This document shows, one piece after another, positions 24,217-31,949 of a DNA stretch of 32,625 nucleotides. The translations under genes and the position numbers were made by a program. The notes below the pieces were generated by a model, which had not been told where the DNA came from, made no database searches, and saw only the letters and a list, made by a program, of their open reading frames with translations. Each line of letters begins with the position of its first letter. The first letter of the stretch is position 1. This DNA comes from an uncultured Oscillospiraceae bacterium (GTDB taxonomy: Bacteria > Bacillota > Clostridia > Oscillospirales > Oscillospiraceae): the NCBI GenBank assembly GCA_934646175.1, contig CAKUEI010000006.1, forward strand, positions 1 to 32,625, written 5' to 3'.

Positions 24217-25536
24217 TTACTTTTTCTCTGCAGTTTCAAAAATCTTATCGCACAGGTCAAATCCGTCCTGCTCCACCGGCACCACCGGTACGCCCAGGGC
24301 CTCTTCCACCTGCGCAAGGGTCATGTCATCCAGAAACACGTCCTGCCCGTGCCGCAGCATGTTGATGGGCAGCAGCAGACGCTTGCCCAGCTTCTTCCCC
24401 TTCAGCTGCTCGATCAGGTCACCGCCGGTCACCAGACCGGCCACGTTGATGGTCTCACCGAAGAAGTGATTGACGATGGGATAAACCTGATAATCCAGTT
24501 TATTATGGCATTTCCCCGCCGCCCTGTCAACGATTTCCCGCAGAAAAGGGGCCGCCGAAACGCCGGTGGCAACGGAAAAGGGCGTCACCTCTTCCACCTC
24601 ATCCTGCAAGTACAACGCACTGTTGAATTCCGTATTCAAAAGCCGCAGCATCCCCACGCCGTTTTCCAACTGGGCATAGTCCTCATAATATTCATCCGCC
24701 GGAAGGGAGCGCTCCGCCTTCAGGTAGAATTCGTCCGAGCACCAGAAAATGCGGCTTCCGTACTTTTGTAGGCACTCCTCCGCAAAGTGCTCCACCCGGT
24801 CCAAAGTCTCCGCTGCATTCTCCTTCCGGTACGGTTCCAGCGGATAAAGCCCCTCGCGGAATTTGGTCAGGCCCACCGGCACAACGGAAACGCTGTTCAC
24901 CGCCGGGTACCACGCCGCCAGGTCCTCCATGCTCTTCTGCAACGCCTCGCCGTCGTTAATGCCCGGGCAGGAGACGATCTGGCAGTTCATGGTGATGCCC
25001 GCCTCCGCAAAGCGCTGCATGGCATCCAGCCCCCGTTCCTTCCGAATGCCCAGCAGCTTGGCCCGCAGCTCCGGATCGGTGGCGTGGACGGACACGTTGA
25101 TGGGGGAAATGCGTAGGTCGATAATCCGCTGGACTTCCCGCTCGGATAGGTTGGTCAGGGTGATATAGTTGCCCATCAGGAAGGAGAGCCTCGCGTCGTC
25201 ATCCTTGAAGTAAAGCGTCTCACGCATACCGGGCGGCATCTGATCCACAAAGCAGAAGATGCAGCGGTTGGCGCAGGAGCGGGCCTTATCCATCAGATAG
25301 GTCTCGAAATTAAGGCCCAGATCCTCCCCCTCTTCCTTGTCGATCACTACTTCCCCCGCCATGCCGCAGAGGTTCATGGTGGTGATCTCCAGATGGGCAT
25401 CATAGGTATAGTATTTATAGTCCAGCACATCTTCGATGGTGTGTCCGTTTACCGTCAGCAGCGTGTCATAGGCAATGATCCCCGCCCGTTCCGCCGGGCT
25501 GCCCGGATCCACGCTTTTGATAAAGGCTTTGCTCAC
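24217..25536 (-). CDS. DUF512 radical-SAM/PDZ protein
   Basis: 439 residues. A short PDZ-like region (about 5-45, SVDPGSPAERAGI) is followed by the radical-SAM-type cluster motif C-x3-C-x2-C (Cys88, 92, 95 in CANRCIFCF). SFLMGNYITLTNL and ISPINVSVHAT follow, and the DUF512 domain takes up about 280-400 with VATGVSAAPFL. It probably binds a [4Fe-4S] cluster; the substrate is unknown. The family almost always neighbours der, as here. I chose the GTG at 25536 because a perfect AAGGAGG lies 8 bases upstream; an in-frame ATG 18 bases earlier would put that site inside the coding region. Confidence 0.92.
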   Translation of the reverse strand: MSKAFIKSVDPGSPAERAGIIAYDTLLTVNGHTIEDVLDYKYYTYDAHLEITTMNLCGMAGEVVIDKEEGEDLGLNFETYLMDKARSCANRCIFCFVDQMPPGMRETLYFKDDDARLSFLMGNYITLTNLSEREVQRIIDLRISPINVSVHATDPELRAKLLGIRKERGLDAMQRFAEAGITMNCQIVSCPGINDGEALQKSMEDLAAWYPAVNSVSVVPVGLTKFREGLYPLEPYRKENAAETLDRVEHFAEECLQKYGSRIFWCSDEFYLKAERSLPADEYYEDYAQLENGVGMLRLLNTEFNSALYLQDEVEEVTPFSVATGVSAAPFLREIVDRAAGKCHNKLDYQVYPIVNHFFGETINVAGLVTGGDLIEQLKGKKLGKRLLLPINMLRHGQDVFLDDMTLAQVEEALGVPVVPVEQDGFDLCDKIFETAEKK

Positions 25537-25573
25537 GCACTGCTCCTCCTTCATGATGCTTGCTCTCTCCCCT

Positions 25574-25579
25574 ATTGTA
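25574..25579 (-). promoter_or_regulatory. Possible -10 for the DUF512-der-plsY-gpsA run
   Basis: TACAAT on the minus strand, 38 bases before the GTG start and just after the rpmF terminator. The -35 at 17 bases is TTTCCT, a weak match. Confidence 0.35.
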
Positions 25580-25600
25580 ACCAAAAGACAGGCAAAAGGA

Positions 25601-25624
25601 AAGAGGGGGCCAAAACCCCCTCTT
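25601..25624 (-). terminator. Terminator after rpmF
   Basis: A 9-base perfect stem (AAGAGGGGG at 25601-25609 with 25616-25624), 6-base loop, followed on minus by TCCTTTTG. It separates DUF177-rpmF from the DUF512 run. Confidence 0.8.
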
Positions 25625-25640
25625 CTTTTCCGCTATTTGA

Positions 25641-25832
25641 TTACTTCGCAGCAGCCTCGGCCTTGGCAAACTCACGACCGTTATAGGTCATGCAGGATTT
25701 GCACATCCGGTGGGGCAGACGATAAGCCCCGCATTTCGGGCAGGTAACGACGCCGGGAGTATCCAGCTTCCAGTGGGAGCTACGCCGCTTATCGCGCCGG
25801 GCCTTCGAAGTTTTTCTCTTGGGAACCGCCAT
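25641..25832 (-). CDS. rpmF: 50S ribosomal protein L32 (zinc-binding form)
   Basis: 63 residues. The start AVPKRKTSKARRDKRRSSHW is the L32 signature. The zinc ribbon has CPKC (Cys31, Cys34) and CKSC (Cys44, Cys47). GGAGG with 8 bases to the ATG at 25832 decides the start; an ATG 9 bases upstream lies on the ribosome binding site. It follows the DUF177 gene by 32 bases, the usual bacterial arrangement. Confidence 0.97.
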   Translation of the reverse strand: MAVPKRKTSKARRDKRRSSHWKLDTPGVVTCPKCGAYRLPHRMCKSCMTYNGREFAKAEAAAK

Positions 25833-25864
25833 TGGTGACACCTCCTTAACAGGTTGGTCTTGCC

Positions 25865-26368
25865 TTATTCCGTTTTATCATCCAACAGCTGCGCAAGCGC
25901 CGCCAAACGTGGATCTATTTCCGGTCTGCAACCGCAGGGGCCTTCGTTCAAGTCAGCGCCGCAGCGGTCACATAACCCCTTGCAATCTTCTTTGCAGAGG
26001 TTTTTCGTATCCATTGCAAGGATCACTGCGCTGTAAACCAGTTCGTCCAGATCAACGCAGCCGTCTTCCAGCAGGACGATCTCATCGTTTTCCTCGTCCT
26101 CCAGCTCTTCGGCCAGCAGGGTGTCGAGCTTGACCTCCTGCCTGCGCTCAAAGGGCTTCAGGCATCGATCGCACACCAGATGGAGGTTCACATCTGCCGT
26201 TCCGCGTAGCATCAATGCGCCGCCTGCGCTGCGCACCTCACCCGAAACGTGCACCGGCTTCTGAATGGGGTGCTCGCCGTAAAACGAAACATCGGCAAGT
26301 TCCATTTCGTAATCAAAAGAAACTACGCCGCCGGGCGTATGGATGATCTCGCGTAAATCAAGCCGCAT
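25865..26368 (-). CDS. yceD: DUF177 (YceD-family) protein linked to 23S rRNA/L32
   Basis: 167 residues. Conserved Cys66/Cys69 in VCDRCLKPFE and the C-terminal group CKEDCKGLCDRCG plus CGC (Cys125, 129, 133, 136, 145, 147) are typical of the family. An acidic patch lies at about 88-96. In bacteria and plastids family members affect 23S rRNA accumulation, and the gene is nearly always beside rpmF, as here. The ATG at 26368 has GAGGTG 5 bases upstream and starts the family pattern (MRLDLREI). It has its own strong promoter and is divergent from rluD. Confidence 0.93.
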   Translation of the reverse strand: MRLDLREIIHTPGGVVSFDYEMELADVSFYGEHPIQKPVHVSGEVRSAGGALMLRGTADVNLHLVCDRCLKPFERRQEVKLDTLLAEELEDEENDEIVLLEDGCVDLDELVYSAVILAMDTKNLCKEDCKGLCDRCGADLNEGPCGCRPEIDPRLAALAQLLDDKTE

Positions 26369-26420
26369 CGTGCACCTCAATGTCTGCCTTTTGCTAAATG
26401 ACCGCAATGGTACAGCGAGT

Positions 26421-26450
26421 ATTATAGCAAAAGTCTCCCACTCATGTCAA
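26421..26450 (-). promoter_or_regulatory. Promoter of the DUF177-rpmF operon
   Basis: On minus, TTGACA (26445-26450), an 18-base spacer ending in TGC, and a perfect TATAAT (26421-26426), so it also has an extended -10. This is one of the strongest promoters in the window, as expected for a ribosomal protein. Confidence 0.85.
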
Positions 26451-26500
26451 ATGTTTTTTCTGTTTTTCTTTCAAAAACTTTGCCTGTTTCCTTCCCGCCA

Positions 26501-26529
26501 TTGCCCAAACGGAGAAAATATGGTACGCT
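26501..26529 (+). promoter_or_regulatory. Possible promoter of rluD
   Basis: TTGCCC (26501-26506), a 17-base spacer ending in TGG, and TACGCT (26524-26529). The -10 is weak but has the extended TG. Confidence 0.35.
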
Positions 26530-26549
26530 ATTGCGGAAAAGGAGGCGGA

Positions 26550-27539
26550 ATGCCTTTTATGAGAGAATTCACCATCGGAAAAAACGACGCCGGACAGCGG
26601 CTGGACCGCTGGCTTTCCAAAACCCTTCCCCTGCTCCCCGCCCCGCTGATGCAGAAGTACATCCGTCTCAAGCGGGTGAAGGTGAACGGAAAAGGCTCCG
26701 CCCGGGATGTTCGTCTCAAAACCGGCGATGTTCTTCAATTATATATCAATGACGAGTTTTTTGAAACCCCCCGGCGGGAAAATGTGTTTCTCACGGTCTT
26801 CAAGCCCAAGCTGAACATTCTCTATGAGGACGAGAACATTCTGCTGCTGGATAAACCCCCCGGGCTGGTGGTCCACCCGGATAAGGATGAGCATGTCAAC
26901 ACCCTGCTCACCCACCTTCAGGCATACCTTTATCAAAAGAAGGAATGGAGCCCTTACACCGAAAACAGCTTCGCCCCCGCCCTCTGCAACCGCATCGACC
27001 GGAACACCGGCGGCATCGTCATCGCCGCCAAAAATGCCGAGGCTCTGCGCATCATGAACCAGAAGATCCGTGACCGTGAGCTGTCCAAGTACTACCTTGC
27101 CATCATCCACGGCGCCATGCCCCGGCCGGAGGGCGAACTTTCCGGCCATCTTTCCAAGGAGGAATCCCGCAATCAGGTCCGCATTTCCACAAAGAAGCAG
27201 GAGGACTCCAAGTTGGCGGTCACCCGGTACCGCACGCTGGCCATTCAGAACAGCCTTTCCCTGGTGGAGTGTGACCTCATCACCGGCCGCACCCATCAGA
27301 TCCGCGCCCTGTTCGCCGCTGCCGGCCATCCCCTGCTGGGGGACCGGAAATACGGAAAGCCCTCCGATTGCGCCCGCTATCACCGGGATTTTCAGGCGCT
27401 GTACTCCTATCGTCTGACTTTTCACTTCACCACGGATGCCGGGATCTTGGCCTCTCTTCAGGGCCGCAGCTTCACGGTGGAGAGCGTGCCCTTCGTCACG
27501 GAATATTTTGGGCACACCGCGGATTTTTTCACCAAATAA
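26550..27539 (+). CDS. RluD-type ribosomal large-subunit pseudouridine synthase
   Basis: 329 residues. An S4 RNA-binding domain (about 14-68, GQRLDRWLSK) precedes the pseudouridine synthase domain, with LDKPPGLVVHP (100-110), the catalytic Asp150 in CNRIDRNTGG, the ITGRTHQIR motif and GDRKYGK. It converts uridine to pseudouridine in RNA. The target could be 23S rRNA, as for RluD/RluC; which positions is unknown. I chose the ATG at 26550 because AAGGAGG is 4 bases away; the next Met three codons on is 13 bases away. No terminator of its own is seen before the potA promoter. Confidence 0.93.
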   Translation: MPFMREFTIGKNDAGQRLDRWLSKTLPLLPAPLMQKYIRLKRVKVNGKGSARDVRLKTGDVLQLYINDEFFETPRRENVFLTVFKPKLNILYEDENILLLDKPPGLVVHPDKDEHVNTLLTHLQAYLYQKKEWSPYTENSFAPALCNRIDRNTGGIVIAAKNAEALRIMNQKIRDRELSKYYLAIIHGAMPRPEGELSGHLSKEESRNQVRISTKKQEDSKLAVTRYRTLAIQNSLSLVECDLITGRTHQIRALFAAAGHPLLGDRKYGKPSDCARYHRDFQALYSYRLTFHFTTDAGILASLQGRSFTVESVPFVTEYFGHTADFFTK

Positions 27540-27622
27540 AGCAAAAAGCCCCCTTTCCCTTCCCCTTCGGGTCGATTTGCGGATTTTCCTTGAAATTTAT
27601 GGCGTTTCCTTTGATTTTTATA

Positions 27623-27651
27623 TTGACATTTTCCCCACCAGCATATATGAT
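27623..27651 (+). promoter_or_regulatory. Promoter of the potABCD operon
   Basis: Perfect TTGACA (27623-27628), a 17-base spacer and TATGAT (27646-27651). Transcription should start near 27658, 8 bases before the hairpin and about 77 bases before the potA ATG. Confidence 0.82.
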
Positions 27652-27665
27652 TTGTTTCGAAAAAA

Positions 27666-27701
27666 GGCGTACCCAACCGCCAGATTGGGTACGCCCTTTT
27701 T
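27666..27701 (+). terminator. Terminator-like hairpin in the potA leader
   Basis: An 11-base perfect stem (27666-27676 with 27685-27695), 8-base loop, followed by C then TTTTT, and preceded by a run of A. It lies between the pot promoter and potA. It could terminate rluD read-through, or act on pot transcripts starting a few bases upstream. Confidence 0.8.
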
Positions 27702-27734
27702 CCGTTATCAGCCTGAAGAAATGGGGGAGGATAC

Positions 27735-28928
27735 ATGTCCAAGGAGCTTATCCGCCTGTCGGACTGCGTCATGAAATTTGATGACGAGCTCATTCTTGAT
27801 CATCTCAATCTCTATATCAACGACAAAGAATTTCTCACATTACTTGGCCCGTCCGGCTGCGGGAAAACCACGACACTTCGCATCATAGGCGGTTTTCAGA
27901 AGCCGACATCCGGGGATGTGTTTTTTGACGGCGTTCGCATTAACGATGTTCCGCCCCATAAACGGAAGGTGAACACCGTTTTTCAGAAGTACGCCCTGTT
28001 TACCCATATGAATATTTTCGAGAACGTGGCCTTCGGCCTGCGCGTCAATCGCGTTCCCGACCCCAGCGATTCCACTGGAAAGCGCATGGTAAAGCTCTCG
28101 GAAGGCGAGATCCGCCGCCGCGTGGAAGAGGCGCTGGAGCTGGTCAACCTGAAGGGGTACGACCACCGCTCGGTCAATTCCCTCTCCGGCGGCCAGCAGC
28201 AGCGCATCGCCATCGCCCGGGCCATTGTGAACCGTCCGCAGGTCCTTCTGCTGGACGAGCCGCTGGGCGCGTTGGACCTGAAGCTGCGTAAGGACATGCA
28301 GATCGAGCTCAAGCGCATCCAGCAGCAGGTGGGCATTACCTTTATCTACGTCACCCACGATCAGGAAGAAGCCCTCACCATGTCTGACACTGTGGTGGTC
28401 ATGGATAAGGGCTGCATCCAGCAGATCGGCACCCCGGAGGACATTTATAACGAGCCGAAGAACGCCTTCGTGGCCGACTTCATCGGCGAGAGCAACATCA
28501 TCGACGGCGTCATGGTGTCCGACGGCGTGGTCAAGATGTACGGTCGCAAATTCCCCTGCCTGGACAGCGGCTTTGCCCCCAACGAGCCGGTGGACGTCGT
28601 CATCCGCCCGGAGGATATCGACATCGTCTCCGAGGAAGAGGGCCAGCTGACCGGCACCGTCACCGAGGTCACCTTCAAGGGGATGCACTATGACATCATC
28701 GTGGACTTCGCCGGCTTCAAATGGCTGATTCAGACTACCGATTTCTCCCCCGTGGGCGCCCGGATCGGCGTGAAGATCGACCCGGACGGCTTCCACATTA
28801 TGAAAAAGAGCAAGTATTCCGGCCAGTTCGGTGACTACAGCTCCTACAGCGAGGAATATGATGAACTCAGCGAGCTCCCCCCGGAAGACGAGGAGGAGGA
28901 CGAGGAGGGCCATCATCATGAAGAGTAA
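27735..28928 (+). CDS. potA: Spermidine/putrescine ABC transporter ATP-binding protein PotA
   Basis: 397 residues. It powers polyamine import on the inner face of the membrane. Walker A is GPSGCGKT (38-45), the Q-loop is in VFQKYALF, the signature is LSGGQQQR (150-157), Walker B is LLLDEP (171-176) with Glu175, and the switch His is 208. A TOBE/OB domain occupies about 240-360. Between Q-loop and signature there is a longer insert (about 105-126, NRVPDPSDSTGKRM). The C-terminus has an unusual acidic tail (about 374-397) ending in Glu/Asp and three His. GGGGGAGG is 5 bases before the ATG. The last 11 bases overlap potB. Confidence 0.95.
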   Translation: MSKELIRLSDCVMKFDDELILDHLNLYINDKEFLTLLGPSGCGKTTTLRIIGGFQKPTSGDVFFDGVRINDVPPHKRKVNTVFQKYALFTHMNIFENVAFGLRVNRVPDPSDSTGKRMVKLSEGEIRRRVEEALELVNLKGYDHRSVNSLSGGQQQRIAIARAIVNRPQVLLLDEPLGALDLKLRKDMQIELKRIQQQVGITFIYVTHDQEEALTMSDTVVVMDKGCIQQIGTPEDIYNEPKNAFVADFIGESNIIDGVMVSDGVVKMYGRKFPCLDSGFAPNEPVDVVIRPEDIDIVSEEEGQLTGTVTEVTFKGMHYDIIVDFAGFKWLIQTTDFSPVGARIGVKIDPDGFHIMKKSKYSGQFGDYSSYSEEYDELSELPPEDEEEDEEGHHHEE

Positions 28929-29730
28929 AGGCCTTTCCTACCCTTACGTGATCTGGATGGCGCTGTTCGTCATCATTCCTCTGATCATGGTCGTCATTTA
29001 CGCCTTCACCAGCCGCGACGGCAGCTTTACGTGGGAGAATTTCGCCGCGCTGGGCGGCTATCTGGGCATTTTCGGCCGCAGCTTTCTGCTGGCCGCCATC
29101 GCCACGGTCATCTGTCTGCTCCTTGGGTATCCGCTGGCCTTCTGCCTGGCCCGCGTGCGGCCCTCCATGCGCATTTTCGCCAATATGCTCATCATGCTGC
29201 CCATGTGGATGAACTTCCTGCTGCGCACCTATTCCTGGGTATTCCTGCTGGAGCGCAACGGCTTTTTCAACAATCTGCTTGCCTCCATCGGCCTTCCCAA
29301 GCTGGACATCATCAACACCCCCGCAGCCGTGGTGCTGGGCATGGTGTATAACTTCCTGCCCTTCATGGTGCTGCCCATCTTCTCTGTCATTGAAAAGATC
29401 GACCCCAAGGTGATCGAGGCGGCGCAGGATCTGGGCGCGGGAAGTCCCGTCGTCTTCTCCCGGATCATCTTCCCCCTCTCCCTGCCCGGAGTGCTGTCCG
29501 GCATCACCATGACCTTTATCCCCGCCGTGTCCACCTTCGTGATCTCCCGTCTGCTGGGCGGCGGCAAGAACTTGCTGCTGGGCGACCTCATCGAAATGCA
29601 GTTCCTCGGCGGCGCGTATAACCCCCATCTGGGCAGCGCCATCTCCCTGGTGATGATGGTCATCGTCCTGGTCAGTATGACCATTATGAACCGCTTCGGC
29701 GAGGGCGAAGAGGAGGCGGTCATGATATGA
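28918..29730 (+). CDS. potB: Spermidine/putrescine ABC transporter permease PotB
   Basis: 270 residues with about six membrane segments. The cytoplasmic EAA loop, which docks to PotA, is EAAQDLGAGSPVVFSRIIF. The ATG at 28918 overlaps the potA 3' end by 11 bases; its ribosome binding site (GAGGAGG) lies within potA's Glu codons, 9 bases upstream. The frame is open further upstream but there runs within potA. It forms the membrane channel together with PotC. Confidence 0.94.
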   Translation: MKSKGLSYPYVIWMALFVIIPLIMVVIYAFTSRDGSFTWENFAALGGYLGIFGRSFLLAAIATVICLLLGYPLAFCLARVRPSMRIFANMLIMLPMWMNFLLRTYSWVFLLERNGFFNNLLASIGLPKLDIINTPAAVVLGMVYNFLPFMVLPIFSVIEKIDPKVIEAAQDLGAGSPVVFSRIIFPLSLPGVLSGITMTFIPAVSTFVISRLLGGGKNLLLGDLIEMQFLGGAYNPHLGSAISLVMMVIVLVSMTIMNRFGEGEEEAVMI

Positions 29731-30584
29731 AAAAGAACGGCCCCCTCTCCTGCCTGTTTATGGCCATCCTCTTCCTTTTCCTCTATGCGCCCATTCTGGT
29801 ACTGATCGCATTTTCCTTCAACGCCAGCAAGTCGAGCGCCGTGTGGACGGGTTTCACGCTGGACTGGTATGTGCAGCTGTTTCATGATTCCTATATCCTC
29901 GCCTCGCTGCGCACCACCATTCTGGTGTCCGTTCTGGCCACCGCCGTCGCCACCGTCGCCGGCACTGCCGCGGCCATCGGCTTTTACAACATGAAGCGCC
30001 GCCCCCGTTCCATCCTGCTTTCGATCAACAATATCCCCCTGACCAATGCGGACATCATCACCGGCGTCTCCATGATGCTTCTTTTCGTGGCGGCCTTCGG
30101 CGCGTTCAACGCCACGCTGGGGCAGGCGCTGAATATCAAGCTCTCCCTGGGCTTCGGCACCCTGCTCATCGCCCACATCACCTTTGACATCCCCTATGTC
30201 ATTCTCTCCGTGCTGCCCAAGCTGCGGCAGCTGGACCCCAATATCGGGGAGGCGGCGCAGGACCTGGGTGCCTCCACCTGGTATGCCTTCCGGAAGGTCA
30301 TTCTGCCGGAGCTGATGCCCGGTATCGTAAACGGGATGCTGATTGCCTTCACCATGTCCATTGACGACTTCGTCATCAGCTACTTCACCGCTGGCTCCGG
30401 GGCCAACACCCTGTCCATGGTGGTCTACTCCATGGTGCGGCGGCAGATCAGCCCCAAAATTAACGCACTGTCCACCATTATGTTCCTTGTGGTCCTTGCG
30501 CTGCTCATTGTGATCAACATGCGGCAGGTCCATCAGGAGCGGGCGCGTCAGCGCCAGCGCAGGCTTGCCTCCGGGAAGCCATAA
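29727..30584 (+). CDS. potC: Spermidine/putrescine ABC transporter permease PotC
   Basis: 285 residues, about six membrane segments. The EAA loop is EAAQDLGASTWYAFRKVILP, and SIDDFVISYF follows, a PotC signature. The C-terminal tail (about 268-285) is strongly basic (Arg/Gln-rich). The ATG overlaps the potB TGA (ATGA), and its GAGGAGG site lies in potB's closing Glu codons. It pairs with PotB in the channel. Confidence 0.95.
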   Translation: MKKNGPLSCLFMAILFLFLYAPILVLIAFSFNASKSSAVWTGFTLDWYVQLFHDSYILASLRTTILVSVLATAVATVAGTAAAIGFYNMKRRPRSILLSINNIPLTNADIITGVSMMLLFVAAFGAFNATLGQALNIKLSLGFGTLLIAHITFDIPYVILSVLPKLRQLDPNIGEAAQDLGASTWYAFRKVILPELMPGIVNGMLIAFTMSIDDFVISYFTAGSGANTLSMVVYSMVRRQISPKINALSTIMFLVVLALLIVINMRQVHQERARQRQRRLASGKP

Positions 30585-30593
30585 ACCAAAGGC

Positions 30594-30616
30594 AGAACGC
30601 CCGGAAAGGGCTTTCT
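30594..30616 (+). other. Possible small hairpin between potC and potD
   Basis: Arms 30594-30602 and 30608-30616 pair over 8 positions with one C-T mismatch, loop GGAAA. There is no T run after it, so it is not a terminator. It may act as an mRNA processing or stability element that lets potD be made in excess; this is inference. Confidence 0.3.
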
Positions 30617-30656
30617 GAATACACATTTATTTACTGAAAGGGGAAAACGAAAGGAA

Positions 30657-31706
30657 TTGAAAAAGGTACTGGCACTTCTTCTTTCCGCAGGTCTGATGGT
30701 CACGCTGCTGGCCGGCTGCGGAGGCGAATCCACGGGTGAAAACGGCGTGGTGAACGTTTACAACTGGGGCGAGTATATCGACATGTCCGTGCTGGAGGAT
30801 TTTGAAAAGGAGACCGGCATCAAGGTCAACTATCAGAACTACGACTCCAACGAGACCATGTACTCCACCCTCTCCGGCGGCGGCGCCAACTACGATGTCA
30901 TCATTCCCTCCGACTATATGATCGCCCGTCTGATCGACGAGGACATGCTTGAGCCGCTGGATTTTGACAATATTCCTAACTTTTCCGATGTGGATCCCGA
31001 GCTGAAGAATCCGGAATATGATCCGGAGAACCTTTATTCCGTTCCCTATATGTGGGGCCTCATGGGCGTGATCTACAACACCACCATGGTGGACGAGGCG
31101 GACACCGGCAGCTGGGATCTCCTCTGGAATGAGAAGTACACCGATGATATCCTGATGTTCGGCAACTCCCGCGACGCCATCGGTATCGCTCTGAAGCGCC
31201 TGGGCTATTCCTACAACACCACCGATGAAAATCAGGTAAAAGAGGCTGTGGAGCTGCTGAAGCAGCAGAAGCCCATCGTGCAGGGCTATTTCATGGACGA
31301 GCAGTTCTCCAAGCTGCAGGGCGGCAACGCCGCCGTCGGCACCTATTATTACGGCGACTTCCTGACCATGCAGGAAGTGAACCCCGACCTTGCCTTCTAC
31401 CTCCCCAGCGAGGGCACCAACATCTATGTGGATGCCATGTGCATCCCCAAGGGCGCTGCCAACAAGGAGAACGCAGAGGCATTCATCAACTATATGTGCT
31501 CTACACAGGCTGGTCTGAAGAACTGCGAGGAGATCTGGTATTCCTCCCCCCTGCTCTCCGTCCGGGAAGAACTGGACGCCGATGTGGCTTCCGACCCCTA
31601 TGCCTATCCCACCAGCGATGTGCTGGCTAAGTGCGAAAGCTACACCAACCTGCCCCAGAACATTCTGGACCTTTACGACAGTGAGTGGACCAACCTCCTG
31701 AAGTAA
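30657..31706 (+). CDS. potD: Polyamine ABC transporter substrate-binding lipoprotein PotD
   Basis: 349 residues. A lipoprotein signal peptide ends in LLAGC, so Cys21 is lipidated and the protein sits outside the membrane. The mature part has the PotD/PotF pattern VVNVYNWGEYID (about 32-43), YDVIIPSDYMIARL and VPYMWGLMGVIYN. Acidic and aromatic residues that would hold spermidine or putrescine are present (Trp, Tyr, Asp), but specificity cannot be read from sequence alone. The start is a TTG at 30657: there is no in-frame ATG upstream, and the next Met is inside the signal peptide. AAAGGAA touches it and AAAGGGG lies 13 bases away, an unusual spacing. Confidence 0.94.
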   Translation: MKKVLALLLSAGLMVTLLAGCGGESTGENGVVNVYNWGEYIDMSVLEDFEKETGIKVNYQNYDSNETMYSTLSGGGANYDVIIPSDYMIARLIDEDMLEPLDFDNIPNFSDVDPELKNPEYDPENLYSVPYMWGLMGVIYNTTMVDEADTGSWDLLWNEKYTDDILMFGNSRDAIGIALKRLGYSYNTTDENQVKEAVELLKQQKPIVQGYFMDEQFSKLQGGNAAVGTYYYGDFLTMQEVNPDLAFYLPSEGTNIYVDAMCIPKGAANKENAEAFINYMCSTQAGLKNCEEIWYSSPLLSVREELDADVASDPYAYPTSDVLAKCESYTNLPQNILDLYDSEWTNLLK

Positions 31707-31719
31707 CCCGCGCCGTTTT

Positions 31720-31756
31720 ACGGGCCCGCAAAAGCAATTTGCTTTTGCGGGCCCGT
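31720..31756 (+). terminator. Terminator of the potABCD operon
   Basis: A long perfect inverted repeat (31720-31737 and 31739-31756; 16 or more paired bases with a GC-rich base CGGGCCCGC), followed by TTCTTG. It is 14 bases past the potD stop. Confidence 0.88.
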
Positions 31757-31901
31757 TTCTTGTTTACAGATTATTCACAGGGAGTTTCCAAACTGTACAC
31801 TTCTTTTTCCCCGGTTATGGTATTCTATCCTTGTCAGGAGCGCAAAACCATTTTCAACTTCATTTTTCCAAGCACACACTCCCTCTCTTCTACACAAAAA
31901 G
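31757..31901. other. Intergenic stretch with no feature seen
   Basis: AT-rich gap between the pot terminator and the terminator of the next gene. The two flanking genes converge, so no promoter is expected. I see no credible coding frame, RNA gene or repeat. Confidence 0.6.
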
Positions 31902-31945
31902 AAATCGTGCCGCTGCAGCAAGGCGAAGCTGCGGCGGCACGATTT
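31902..31945 (-). terminator. Terminator after the GTPase-fusion gene (probably two-way)
   Basis: 18-base arms (31902-31919 and 31928-31945) with one mismatch and an 8-base loop. On minus the stem ends in TTTCTTTTTG; on plus it ends in TTTTTTG. It lies 4 bases past the stop of the next gene. Confidence 0.85.
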
Positions 31946-31949
31946 TTTG

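Noticed and set aside
22134..24365. A 743-codon open frame on plus across plsY and der
   Set aside because: It is antisense to genes with full catalytic motifs. Long antisense frames are common where codon third positions are G/C. Its translation is rich in His, Arg and Gly, with no recognisable domain.
29229..30626. A 465-codon open frame on minus across potB and potC
   Set aside because: Antisense to two clear permease genes. It reads as His/Gly/Asp-rich low-complexity sequence and has no ribosome binding site.
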